Shown: piece after piece, positions 25,787-33,819 of the stretch
Position numbering within the stretch: position 1 is the stretch's first letter
Layout: each line of letters begins with the position of its first letter
Origin: Raineya sp964654605
Lineage (GTDB): Bacteria > Bacteroidota > Bacteroidia > Cytophagales > Thermonemataceae
DNA length: 64,000 nt
Reading direction: 5' to 3'
Assembly (NCBI GenBank): GCA_964654605.1
Contig: CAZZLW010000052.1
Coordinates: 35,081 to 99,080 of the forward strand
The notes under the pieces: model-generated
What the model saw: only the letters and a program-made list of their open reading frames with translations
Database searches by the model: none
What the model was told of the DNA's origin: nothing
Program-made: the position numbers and the translations under genes

Positions 25787-27180
25787 TTGTCTTTACGAGT
25801 AATGCTTGCTGTTAATTTGGCTTCACAAACCAATTTACCATTTACATAGGCTCTGCCGTCCATTTTTACAATACCTCTGCGAATAGGAGTTGTAAGAACA
25901 CAATGGTAAATGATTGTATCGCCGGGAACTACTTTCTGATGAAAACGGCACTCATCTATGCGTAAAAAGTAAGTCCAATAATTAGAGGGTTCTTCGGTAG
26001 TGCTTAAAGCGAATATGCCACCCGTTTGGGCAAGTCCTTCTACTTGCAAAACGCCGGGCATTACGGGGTTATTTGGAAAATGTCCTTGAAAATACCACTC
26101 GTTCATAGAAACATTTTTCAAAGCGACTACCGACACATCATCAAGGTACAAGATTTTATCAATGAGTAAAAAAGGGATACGATGCGGTAGCATTGCCTCT
26201 ATTTGTACAGCCTCTTTGATAGCAGGCAAATCAGCCGCATATACCATTCCTTGCTTATCTTTATTCTTTTTGATAGCGGCTTTGATGCGTTTGGCAAGTT
26301 CTACATTGGCGGCGTGCCCGGGGCGTAAGGCGTGTATATGCCCAATGAGCGGTCTGCCAACCAAAGCCAAATCACCTACCAAATCCAGCAATTTGTGTCG
26401 GGCGGGTTCATTGCTAAAATGTAGCTCTACGTTGTTGAGAATACCTTTCTGCACATCAACTTTTACAGAGGTTTTGCCTAAAAGTTGAGCAAGTTGGTTT
26501 AGCTCATTTTCGGGCATTTCTTTATCTACAATCACGATAGCGTTGCTCAAATCACCTCCTTTGATAAGCCCCCCTTTGTAGAGCATTTCAAGTTCGTGCA
26601 GAAAGCAGAAAGTACGGCAAGAAGCTATTTCGGTTTCAAAATGTTCAATTTTAGAAAGCTCTGCTTTTTGTATGCCTAAAACCTCGGAGTTGTAATCTAC
26701 GGTAACTTGCAGTTCGTAATTGTAAGCGGGCTTGGCGGTAAGTTCTACGCCTCTTGCCGAGTCGGTGTAAGTGATATTTTCGGGGACATAGTAAAAATTG
26801 CGTACAGCGTCTTGCTCCGTAAGCCCTGCTTCTTTCAGGATACGAATAAACTGCATAGAACTGCCGTCCAAAATAGGCGGCTCGGGACCATCTATTTCAA
26901 TGACAACATTATCAATTTGCAAACCTACAAGTGCCGCAAGGGTATGCTCTACGGTATAAATTCTTGCTCCATTTTGCTCTATGGTAGTGCCTCTTGAAGT
27001 ATCAACTACATTATCTACATCTGCTTGTACAGTGGGTGAGCCCTCCAAATCAATTCTCTTGAACACAATTCCTGTGCCTGCGGGGGCGGGTAGAAAGGTC
27101 ATTGTTGCATTTTTGCCTGTATGAAGCCCCACACCTGTTACACTGACCGACTTCGAGAGCGTATGCTGTTTGTAAAACAT
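25783..27180 (-). CDS. lpxC/fabZ: LpxC-FabZ fusion (deacetylase / hydroxyacyl-ACP dehydratase)
   Basis: 465 residues, two enzymes in one chain. Residues about 1-305 are LpxC, the zinc deacetylase committing UDP-acyl-GlcNAc to lipid A. VEHTLAALVGLQIDNVVIEIDGPE holds the first zinc His, ARHKLLDLVGDLAL the His/Asp pair, and IHALRPGHAANVELAK the catalytic His. Residues about 320-465 are FabZ, the dehydratase of fatty-acid elongation, with LPHRIPFLLIDKI and GHFPNNPVMPGVLQVEGLAQ. This fusion is a Bacteroidota trait. A candidate promoter lies about 50 bp upstream, and lpxA and a response regulator follow in the operon. Confidence 0.97.
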   Translation of the reverse strand: MFYKQHTLSKSVSVTGVGLHTGKNATMTFLPAPAGTGIVFKRIDLEGSPTVQADVDNVVDTSRGTTIEQNGARIYTVEHTLAALVGLQIDNVVIEIDGPEPPILDGSSMQFIRILKEAGLTEQDAVRNFYYVPENITYTDSARGVELTAKPAYNYELQVTVDYNSEVLGIQKAELSKIEHFETEIASCRTFCFLHELEMLYKGGLIKGGDLSNAIVIVDKEMPENELNQLAQLLGKTSVKVDVQKGILNNVELHFSNEPARHKLLDLVGDLALVGRPLIGHIHALRPGHAANVELAKRIKAAIKKNKDKQGMVYAADLPAIKEAVQIEAMLPHRIPFLLIDKILYLDDVSVVALKNVSMNEWYFQGHFPNNPVMPGVLQVEGLAQTGGIFALSTTEEPSNYWTYFLRIDECRFHQKVVPGDTIIYHCVLTTPIRRGIVKMDGRAYVNGKLVCEAKLTASITRKDK

Positions 27181-27227
27181 TTTTGAATAATTTTAGCAAG
27201 TAGATAAGTTTAGCAACTACAATGGGG

Positions 27228-27256
27228 CAAAGATATTACTTTTTTAGAATTTCAAA
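27228..27256 (-). promoter_or_regulatory. Promoter of the lpxC/fabZ operon
   Basis: On the minus strand a TTTG at 27256-27253 is followed after 17 bp by TATCTTTG (27235-27228), an exact -7 match. The spacer is slightly short. Transcription would begin about 40 nt before the lpxC start. Confidence 0.5.
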
Positions 27257-27339
27257 AAAGGAACGAAAAAAGAATTTTTTGGGCTTTTTGCACCTACAAA
27301 AGGAATTTTTCTTAATTTCGCTCAAAAATTTTCAGTGGC

Positions 27340-28104
27340 TTGGCAACTTTTGAAATCAAACTCCCCCTTTTTGAAGGACCTTTTGATTTGCTCCTGTTTT
27401 TTATTGAACGCGATGAGCTGGATATTTACGATATTCCTATCTCCAAAATCACCCAAGACTTTTTGGACTATATTCATCATTTAGAAAAATTGAACATTGA
27501 AGTCGCCAGCGAATTTATTTTAGTAGCAGGCACACTCGTAAGAATTAAAGCCAAAATGCTTTTGCCTCGCCCCGAAATTGATGAAAAAGGCAATGAAATT
27601 GACCCTCGCGACGAACTGATTAAACACCTTTTAGAGTATAAAAAATACAAAGGCATTGTAGGTGAGCTTGCCAAGCTGGAAGAGGAACGCCTACAAAAAG
27701 AAGCTCGCGGCAATATTATCGCTGAACTTAAAAAAATTGCCGCCGTGAGCAGTGTAGAAACCGAATTGCAAGATATAGACCTCTACAAACTGCTCAAAGT
27801 TTATGAAAAAGTAACAGAACGCTTCAAAAACAATGCTCGTACAGGGCAACATACCGTTTTGCAATATCCTTATAGCATTGAAAGACAGAAAAAGCATTTG
27901 CTCGAACGCCTAAATACCGAAAAAAGACTTGATTTTGAAGACATCATCAGTGAAAATCAGAGCAAAATATATTTCATTTATACATTTTTGGCTATTTTAG
28001 AAATGTTGCAAGAAGGAAGCATCAGCATATACGTAGGGCTTGACTTCAATAGCTTTTGGATAAAACCCTACGAACCCCAAGAACTTGTAGAAGTTCAGGT
28101 TTGA
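27340..28104 (+). CDS. scpA: Segregation and condensation protein A
   Basis: 254 residues. ScpA is the kleisin that bridges the two SMC heads in the chromosome-organising SMC-ScpAB complex. The N-terminal FEIKLPLFEGPFDLLLFFIERDELDIYDIPIS block is diagnostic; the middle has VAGTLVRIKAKMLLPRP, and the C-terminal winged helix carries FLAILEMLQEGSISI. The best start is a TTG (27340): no ATG lies in frame upstream of the conserved N-terminus before a stop at 27313, so the gene uses a non-ATG start. scpB is not in this window. Confidence 0.93.
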   Translation: MATFEIKLPLFEGPFDLLLFFIERDELDIYDIPISKITQDFLDYIHHLEKLNIEVASEFILVAGTLVRIKAKMLLPRPEIDEKGNEIDPRDELIKHLLEYKKYKGIVGELAKLEEERLQKEARGNIIAELKKIAAVSSVETELQDIDLYKLLKVYEKVTERFKNNARTGQHTVLQYPYSIERQKKHLLERLNTEKRLDFEDIISENQSKIYFIYTFLAILEMLQEGSISIYVGLDFNSFWIKPYEPQELVEVQV

Positions 28105-28171
28105 AAATTTACGTTTTGTAAATCAATTACTTCAATTTTGGCACTCAATTTTACCCAACAAATCTAAATCT

Positions 28172-28834
28172 ATGGAAACTATTTGGCAATACATACAAAC
28201 ACTCACCAATTCCGAAGAGGTTATCAGCAGGGGTGGTTTGGCTTTGGTTTTTTTGATAGTATATCTAGAAACAGGCTGGTTTTTTGGTTTTTTCTTGCCC
28301 GGCGATTATCTCCTATTTTTGGCGGGTATGCTTTGCGATAAGTATTTGGGTGGAAATATTTGGATTGTATTTGGTGGAATTTTCGCTTCGGCAGTTTTAG
28401 GGAATTTTTCGGGATATGGTTTTGGTAAATTGGTGGGCAGGAACTTTGAAAATCGTAAGGAAACTTGGTATTTCAAACGGAAATACATTGAGCAAACCCG
28501 AGCATTTTTTGATAAAAATGGTGGTAAGGCTCTAGTTATTGGGCGTTTCCTTCCCATTATTCGTACGTTTGCTCCCTTACTGGCAGGAATGGCAAGAATG
28601 CCTCTTGCGTATTTTGCCATTTACAATATTATTGGAGCTTTGATGTGGTCAGGATTGCTGGTTTTAGGAGGCTACTACCTCGGACACGCTTTTCCTGCTA
28701 TGGTCAATTATGTAGAATACGTAATTTTATTTTTCCTTGCAATTACTACCCTTACGCTTATCAAGGGATATTTGAGGCTCAAAAAACAAAACAAAGAAAG
28801 CAAAAAAGAAGTTTTAGACAACAATCAAGCATAA
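28172..28834 (+). CDS. DedA family membrane protein
   Basis: 220 residues. The VTT/DedA pattern is clear: YLETGWFFGFFLPGDYLLFLAGML with the conserved E and the F-x-P-G-D block, GNFSGYGFGKLVGR, a central R-x-x-P-(I/L)-(I/V)-R-T-(F/I)-A-P motif (GRFLPIIRTFAPLLAG), and C-terminal helices. DedA proteins are lipid scramblases or transporters for undecaprenyl phosphate or phosphatidylethanolamine; the substrate here is unknown. The tail is Lys-rich. It is followed 6 bp later by a Fe-S protein. Confidence 0.92.
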   Translation: METIWQYIQTLTNSEEVISRGGLALVFLIVYLETGWFFGFFLPGDYLLFLAGMLCDKYLGGNIWIVFGGIFASAVLGNFSGYGFGKLVGRNFENRKETWYFKRKYIEQTRAFFDKNGGKALVIGRFLPIIRTFAPLLAGMARMPLAYFAIYNIIGALMWSGLLVLGGYYLGHAFPAMVNYVEYVILFFLAITTLTLIKGYLRLKKQNKESKKEVLDNNQA

Positions 28835-28840
28835 ACGAAT

Positions 28841-29632
28841 ATGGCAACCACTTACAAAGTACCTACAATGGCAGAGCTTGCCGCAGAAGGCAAAACCCCC
28901 GATGTTCTTTTTTGGGTGGGTTGTGCAGGTAGTTTTGACTACCGCTACAAGCAAGTTACAATTGCTTTTGCTAAAATTCTCAATAAACTCAATATCAATT
29001 TTGCTGTACTGGGCACAGAAGAAAATTGCACAGGCGACCCTGCCCGCAGAGCAGGCAACGAGTTTCTCTTTCAGATGCAAGCTATTTCCAATATTCAAAC
29101 CCTCAACAATTATGGTATAAAGAAAATTGTTACGGCTTGCCCACATTGCTTCAATACGCTCAAAAACGAATATCCTGAATTAGGAGGCAACTACGAAGTA
29201 ATTCATCATTCCGAGTTTTTGCAACAACTCATCAACGAAGGGCGTATCAAGCTCAAAGAAGGGGGCGAATTTAAGGGAAAACGCATCACCTATCACGACT
29301 CTTGCTATTTGGGTAGAGCCAACGATATTTACGAAGCCCCTCGGGCAGTGCTAGAGGCTCTGGACGTAGCACTTGTAGAAATGAAACGTAGCCGAAGCAA
29401 AGGGCTTTGCTGTGGAGCTGGTGGAGCTCAAATGTTCAAAGAACCTGAAAAAGGCAATAAAGATGTAAATATTGAACGCATTGAAGATGCTCTGGAAACC
29501 AACCCCAACGCTATTGCTGTGGCTTGTCCTTTTTGTATGGTAATGATGACTGACGGCGTGAAAAACAAAGAAAAAGAAGCCGAAATCAAAGTGTATGATT
29601 TGGCAGAGCTCATAGAAAAGTCTATGGAATAA
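28841..29632 (+). CDS. CCG-domain Fe-S protein (heterodisulfide-reductase/GlpC-like)
   Basis: 263 residues with two cysteine-rich CCG domains. The first has WVGCAGSFD, ENCTGDPARR and TACPHCFNTLKNEYP. The second has DSCYLGR, GLCCGAGGAQMF and CPFCMVMM. Such domains bind a noncubane or 4Fe-4S cluster and transfer electrons in lactate, glycolate and heterodisulfide oxidoreductases. No flavoprotein partner is adjacent, so the electron donor is unknown; in Bacteroidota an ETF or quinone link is often proposed. Its stop overlaps the start of the nucleotidyltransferase by one base (TAATG). Confidence 0.88.
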   Translation: MATTYKVPTMAELAAEGKTPDVLFWVGCAGSFDYRYKQVTIAFAKILNKLNINFAVLGTEENCTGDPARRAGNEFLFQMQAISNIQTLNNYGIKKIVTACPHCFNTLKNEYPELGGNYEVIHHSEFLQQLINEGRIKLKEGGEFKGKRITYHDSCYLGRANDIYEAPRAVLEALDVALVEMKRSRSKGLCCGAGGAQMFKEPEKGNKDVNIERIEDALETNPNAIAVACPFCMVMMTDGVKNKEKEAEIKVYDLAELIEKSME

Positions 29633-30408
29633 TGCAAGACGAAATACAGAAAGAACTTGCCCACATTGAGCAAAGCCATAACATAAAAATCCTTTATGCT
29701 GTTGAAAGTGGAAGCAGGGCTTGGGGCTTTGCTTCCACCAATAGTGATTGGGACGTAAGATTTCTGTACATTCACCCGCTCGATTGGTACTTGCAAATAG
29801 AGGAATATAAAGACAATCTGGAAAAAATTTTACCCAATAATATAGACCTTGCAGGTTGGGAACTCAAAAAAGCCTTGCGTCTTTTCAGAAAATCTAATCC
29901 GCCGCTTTTAGAATGGTTGCAAAGTCCTATGGTGTATGCTGAAAAATACACCACTGCTAGCCAATTGCGAGCCTTACAACAGATTTATTTCAATCCCAAA
30001 TCTTGCTTGCATCATTATTTGCATATGGCAGGTGGGAATTATAGAGATTATTTGCAGAAAGAGGTGGTGAGAGTAAAGAAATATTTTTATGTGCTTCGTC
30101 CTCTTTTGGCTTGCGAATGGATTTATCACGAAAAAACTATGCCACCCATACAATTTGCAAAGCTATTGGATACTCAAGTGAAAGATGAAGCCCTCAAAGT
30201 AGAAATTTTACGACTTTTGGAAAGAAAAATGGCAGGTGAGGAGCTAGATTTAGCCCCTCAAATTTCTATTCTCAACCATTTTATTGAACAAAAACTTGCT
30301 TTTTTCAACGATTATGTGAGAACTTTGGAAAAATCTTTGCCCCCTGATACCAACCAACTCAATATTTTATTCAAAGAAACCTTGCAGGAAGTTTGGCATT
30401 GTTTTTAG
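29632..30408 (+). CDS. Predicted nucleotidyltransferase (COG3541/YcgL type)
   Basis: 258 residues. The N-terminal pol-beta-type motif is VESGSRAWGFASTNSDWDVRFLYI, with GS and the D-x-D pair needed for metal and NTP binding. Family members of this length often have LRKSNPPLLEWLQSP-like and YFNPKSCLHHYLHMA-like blocks, both present. The substrate is unknown: relatives occur beside RNA ligases and tRNA-related genes. It is coupled to the Fe-S protein by a one-base overlap. Confidence 0.87.
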   Translation: MQDEIQKELAHIEQSHNIKILYAVESGSRAWGFASTNSDWDVRFLYIHPLDWYLQIEEYKDNLEKILPNNIDLAGWELKKALRLFRKSNPPLLEWLQSPMVYAEKYTTASQLRALQQIYFNPKSCLHHYLHMAGGNYRDYLQKEVVRVKKYFYVLRPLLACEWIYHEKTMPPIQFAKLLDTQVKDEALKVEILRLLERKMAGEELDLAPQISILNHFIEQKLAFFNDYVRTLEKSLPPDTNQLNILFKETLQEVWHCF

Positions 30409-30423
30409 TGTAAATTGAAAAAA

Positions 30424-30738
30424 ATGAATTGGATACAAAAACTTCAAGAACGCTGGAAAGTAAAAAGTGCTTGGCAAGTGCTTGTGATACTGATAGTTTT
30501 TGCTTGCACGGGTTTTACTATTCTTTTTCTTAAAAAACCTATCTACAATGTCCTAAACATCAATGAGCAAACGCCTACTTGGCAGAGGATAATCACTTGG
30601 ATTGTGCTGATTTTGCCTCTGTATAATGTGCTTTTGCTAATGTACGGCTTCGTATTTGGGCAATTTAGTTTTTTTTGGCTTTTTGTCAATCGGTTATTTG
30701 GTAGATTGTTCTTTTTTTGGCGAAAGAAACAAGACTAA
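30424..30738 (+). CDS. Small membrane protein (DUF6787-like)
   Basis: 104 residues from the ATG at 30424. Two membrane helices (about 17-35 and 57-80) are followed by an aromatic-rich C-terminus (FFWLFVNRLFGRLFFFW). The N-terminal pattern KLQERWKVKSAWQVLVILIVFACTGF matches a family I recall as DUF6787 in Bacteroidota, sometimes misnamed a prolipoprotein diacylglyceryl transferase. It converges on the thiamine-linked operon, overlapping the Trm112-like gene by 4 bp. Confidence 0.75.
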   Translation: MNWIQKLQERWKVKSAWQVLVILIVFACTGFTILFLKKPIYNVLNINEQTPTWQRIITWIVLILPLYNVLLLMYGFVFGQFSFFWLFVNRLFGRLFFFWRKKQD

Positions 30739-31010
30739 CCTTCTTTGGCTACCAGTCTGAAATTTTCAAAAGTTTTGCCTTGCAGTTGTTTTTGCCAACG
30801 CTCAAATAATGGTTTTTCTAATGAAAACTCTCTATATTCATCAGGGTTCATAATAGGAATTCCCTTTACAATAGGATAGCTTCTTTGGCACTGCTTGCAG
30901 AAAAGCCAACCTTCTAAAATATTTTCTTGGGTATCTTGCAGGATAGTTGTAAGTTCCAAATCAGCTTTATCAAAAGGACAGCAGAGTTTTTGAATGGTAT
31001 TTTTTCGCAT
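30735..31010 (-). CDS. Trm112-like zinc-ribbon protein
   Basis: 91 residues, the size of Trm112/UPF0434 proteins. The first metal site is C10-C11-P-F-D and the second is FCKQCQRSYPIVKGIPIM (C38, C41); the ending PIVKGIPIMNPDEYRE is typical. The usual C-P-x-C is C-P-x-D here, a form I recall in Bacteroidota. Eukaryotic and archaeal Trm112 binds and activates class I methyltransferases. A class I methyltransferase is encoded in the same operon, so an activating partnership is an attractive inference. It starts 4 bp after the ThiE-like gene. Confidence 0.82.
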   Translation of the reverse strand: MRKNTIQKLCCPFDKADLELTTILQDTQENILEGWLFCKQCQRSYPIVKGIPIMNPDEYREFSLEKPLFERWQKQLQGKTFENFRLVAKEG

Positions 31011-31014
31011 AATT

Positions 31015-31641
31015 TTACCAAGTTTGAATTTCTTTACAATAGGTTTGTATTGCTTTCAGCGGATTTTCGGCACTCATAATTCCTGAAACAAGTGCCAATC
31101 CGTCAAAATATTCCTGAATGGTTTTTAATTGTGGCAATCTATCCACAGAAATACCACCTGCCAAAAAGATAGGTAGTTTGCTTATGGATTTTGCCTTCAA
31201 GATAGTTTCAAACTGCACCAGTTCGCAACTATTGGCAGTGAGGGAAGGAAACATTGAACAAAACGAAATGTAAGAAAACTGCTCTTTTTCTGCCCACTCC
31301 ACTACACGCAAATCGTTGTTGGCAGTAATGCCCAAAAGTGTATTGGGGGGTAAAGATTTTCGGATATGCTCCCAATTTGGGGGTATTTTATCAAAATGTA
31401 CGCCTGCTAAACTATCGTATTGCGATAAATAGTTCCAGCGATTATTGATAAGTACAGGAACATCTTTTTGCCAACACATAGAAACTATTGCAGGTATAAT
31501 TTCCTTTGCCTGCTCTTCTGAAACAAAGTTATCCCAGATTTGCAGAGCATAGAGTTTTTCTTGCAAAGCAGAAGCCAATTTTTTTAGCAATTCAGATAGG
31601 GGTTTGGCAGGGTCAATTATCAGATAAATATCCTTCTTCAT
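31015..31641 (-). CDS. Divergent ThiE/TenI-like protein
   Basis: 208 residues from the ATG at 31641. The overall TIM-barrel pattern of thiamine phosphate synthase is kept: VPVLINNRWNYL, AGVHFDKIPP, NTLLGITANNDLRVVEWAEKE, FSYISFCSMFPS and the phosphate loop FLAGGIS. Several active-site residues are changed. The usual I-N-D is INN (66-67), the G-V-H-L-G-Q-x-D stretch lacks its Asp, the catalytic S-x-H region reads GITANND, and the usual Lys after the PxFP strand is absent. It may be a specialised synthase, a TenI-like isomerase or a non-catalytic homologue. The TPP riboswitch upstream firmly ties it to thiamine. Confidence 0.8.
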   Translation of the reverse strand: MKKDIYLIIDPAKPLSELLKKLASALQEKLYALQIWDNFVSEEQAKEIIPAIVSMCWQKDVPVLINNRWNYLSQYDSLAGVHFDKIPPNWEHIRKSLPPNTLLGITANNDLRVVEWAEKEQFSYISFCSMFPSLTANSCELVQFETILKAKSISKLPIFLAGGISVDRLPQLKTIQEYFDGLALVSGIMSAENPLKAIQTYCKEIQTW

Positions 31642-31652
31642 TTTCAAGAATT

Positions 31653-32708
31653 TTACTTCCAGCCGTTCTGATACGCTTTGAAAAAAGCTCCCCAGTAGGG
31701 GTCTGTATCAAAATAGGGCATATCTATCAGTTGTTCGTTTTGTAGTAATTTTTTGCCAAAGTTTTTAGGCTTAATTTCACCTATCACTGTTGCCTCAATA
31801 TGTTCAGATTGTAGGCTTTGGATAATTTCGGGGGCTTTTTCGGGTTGGCAAGCTATTATCATTGCCCCTGCTCCTACGCAATACCGATAGTCCAAATCAA
31901 ACAGACTGCAAACATTTCTGATTACTTCATTTGCAGGAATTTTATCATCATAAACCAAAACACCTTTATCTGCGGCGGTAACCATTTCATAAATAGCCCC
32001 CAATACACCTCCTTCGGTTACATCGTGCATAGCAGAAATGCCTCTTGATTTAGGCTCTCCCTTGCTTGCCAACATTGCTTCTTTCAAAGAAGAAGTTTCA
32101 TAAAATAGTGAGGCGGCTTGTTGCTGAGTTTCTTTACCCAAGTGTTTTTCAAGTGTTTGCGGAAAACTCTTTGCTAAAATTGCTACTGATGAAATAGCCG
32201 CCTGTTTGGTAACTATAATCACATCTCCTTCGCGAGCTTGTGTAGAAGTAAGCACTTGGCTTGCGGGGCAAAAATTCCAAAAAGTACCCCCGCCTGCAAT
32301 GGTAGAGTTTTGTCCTTCAATAAATCCTGTATGTCCTCCTGTAATAGCTACTCCTATTTCTTTGCAGAATTGATGAATATACCCCCAATAAGTTTTGAAA
32401 TCCTCTTTTGAAAGCCAAGCAGGCAAGTTGAGTACCATTTGAGCAAACATTGGTGCAAAGCCTGTGGTTGCCATATCGTTGGCTATCAGATGCACCGAAA
32501 GCCAAGCCGATTCTTCCAAACCCAAGGAAGGAATAAGGGACAAAGGGTCGCTGGTAATTGCCATTACTTGGTTTTCAGATAGCTTAATGAGAGCAACATC
32601 TACTCCAAATTGTGGTTTTATTTGCACCAAAGCCTGCTCTGCTCCGCATTGCAATTGTATGACATTTTCCAAAAAATTTAGCTCAACTTTTCCTAAATGC
32701 TTTGCCAT
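31653..32708 (-). CDS. AIR-synthase-fold protein (HypE/ThiL-like)
   Basis: 351 residues. It carries the PurM/HypE/ThiL fold signatures: an N-terminal GVDVALIKLSENQVMAITSDPLS (metal/ATP acid strand), ANDMATTGFAPMF, GGHTG, and HDVTEGGVLGAIYEM in the C-terminal domain. The pattern is closer to HypE than to classical ThiL, whose GDDAA is GVDVA here. Given the TPP riboswitch, an ATP-dependent step such as thiamine-phosphate phosphorylation is a plausible inference. Its start overlaps the methyltransferase stop by one base (TAATG). No hydrogenase maturation genes are nearby, arguing against a real HypE. Confidence 0.83.
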   Translation of the reverse strand: MAKHLGKVELNFLENVIQLQCGAEQALVQIKPQFGVDVALIKLSENQVMAITSDPLSLIPSLGLEESAWLSVHLIANDMATTGFAPMFAQMVLNLPAWLSKEDFKTYWGYIHQFCKEIGVAITGGHTGFIEGQNSTIAGGGTFWNFCPASQVLTSTQAREGDVIIVTKQAAISSVAILAKSFPQTLEKHLGKETQQQAASLFYETSSLKEAMLASKGEPKSRGISAMHDVTEGGVLGAIYEMVTAADKGVLVYDDKIPANEVIRNVCSLFDLDYRYCVGAGAMIIACQPEKAPEIIQSLQSEHIEATVIGEIKPKNFGKKLLQNEQLIDMPYFDTDPYWGAFFKAYQNGWK

Positions 32709-33433
32709 TATGCTACATCATTAAATTGAACATATAAACCGAAGAAATCGCCATAAGGAACTCCCCACTGCTGAACAGGAAACCATTTTGGCAAGCCTGT
32801 ACAAGTCCATTCTATGCTGTAACTTCTTCCTTTCAAAGCCTCATCAATGATTTTGATGAGTTTTTGGGGGGTGTAAAAAGTAGCAGTAACATAAAATGGA
32901 TTTTTGCCAAAAAATTGCTGTATGCGTCTGCGAACTACTTTCAAAGAGTTCCGATTCATCATACCCATAGCTATTCCATATTTAGCAACTCGGGCGGCTT
33001 CTTGTATTACCTGCACGGGCTTTTTGTAGTATTCAAAAGTGGTAATGAAAGCCAGAGCATCAAAGGTATGGTCTTTGAAAGGCATATAATGAGAGTCTGC
33101 CATTACAAGGTCGCCCTCAAAAAGTTGCAATGCTTGCGAAAGCATTAAAGGCGAAATATCCCCTCCTGTGGCTTCTATGCCAATATCTTTCCACCAACGC
33201 GTAAAACGCCCCGTACCACAGCCAAACTCTAAAAGTGTTTTGATACGTTTATCTTTGGAAACGAGTTGCTCCATTACTTTTTTTTGCCAAATTTCTGCTC
33301 TTTTATATCGCCCTTCGTACCAGAGTTCGTAGGTATCGGTATGCTCTCTGTTGAAGAACCATTCGGGGCGGTTTTGCCAGCTTTGCCAATGAGCAGGAAT
33401 TAACGTAAGTTGTTTGTTGTTGCTATTTTCCAT
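32708..33433 (-). CDS. Class I SAM-dependent methyltransferase, TPP-riboswitch controlled
   Basis: 241 residues. Methyltransferase motif I is LLEFGCGTGRFTRWW, motif II TGGDISPLML and motif IV DALAFITTFEYY. An aromatic-rich N-terminus (WQSWQNRPEWFFNREHTDTYELWY) and a C-terminal region (VTATFYTPQKLIKII) flank it. The substrate cannot be read. It is the first gene after a TPP riboswitch and its terminator, so it is repressed when thiamine pyrophosphate is plentiful. A methyltransferase at the head of a thiamine operon is unusual; antivitamin synthesis (bacimethrin clusters contain one) and precursor salvage are both possible, untested roles. Confidence 0.88.
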   Translation of the reverse strand: MENSNNKQLTLIPAHWQSWQNRPEWFFNREHTDTYELWYEGRYKRAEIWQKKVMEQLVSKDKRIKTLLEFGCGTGRFTRWWKDIGIEATGGDISPLMLSQALQLFEGDLVMADSHYMPFKDHTFDALAFITTFEYYKKPVQVIQEAARVAKYGIAMGMMNRNSLKVVRRRIQQFFGKNPFYVTATFYTPQKLIKIIDEALKGRSYSIEWTCTGLPKWFPVQQWGVPYGDFFGLYVQFNDVA

Positions 33434-33452
33434 TGTTGCTATGATTTACAAA

Positions 33453-33488
33453 TAAAAAAATCGCCCTTGTCAGACCAACAAGGGCGAT
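33453..33488 (-). terminator. Riboswitch-linked intrinsic terminator
   Basis: An 11-bp perfect stem (33460-33470 with 33478-33488) has a 7-nt loop and a run of T on the minus strand. It lies between the TPP aptamer and the methyltransferase start, where the expression platform of a transcription-attenuating riboswitch is expected. Confidence 0.85.
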
Positions 33489-33524
33489 AGCTATTGAATA
33501 TGTTTCCCAATAATACAATTCAAT

Positions 33525-33609
33525 TTGCAATCCCTTCGTTGGCATTATCCAAATCAGGTTTTTCGGGTATGTTCTCAGCCCTGAAAATCATCAGAGCACC
33601 CCGTTGCAA
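33525..33609 (-). promoter_or_regulatory. TPP riboswitch (THI element)
   Basis: Read on the minus strand, the conserved aptamer parts appear in order: CGGGGTGCTC, then GGGCTGAGA, ACCC, and the long block CCTGATTTGGATAATGCC followed by AACGAAGGGA. The ends TTGCAA (33604-33609 and 33525-33530) close helix P1. This matches the thiamine-pyrophosphate aptamer consensus closely. Binding of TPP should favour the downstream terminator and silence the four-gene operon. Confidence 0.96.
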
Positions 33610-33819
33610 TGATTTTCCCTAAAAACTAAACTTAAAGGCAAAAAGTTTCCAAAGCGAAAGAATATTTTTAACTACGCCTTTTCAATTTTAACACTTACCG
33701 CAAGATTTGTATTTTTTGCAACGGCTCTTTATCCTGATGAAAACTTTATCTGAAAATTTATAGCACTATGCAAATTGCTAAAATATTTGTATTTTCAAGG
33801 CTCAAAAAAGCATTATTCA

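Noticed and set aside
31653..32708. Hydrogenase maturation protein HypE
   Set aside because: No hydrogenase or other hyp genes are present and the operon is under a TPP riboswitch; the fold family is shared with ThiL.
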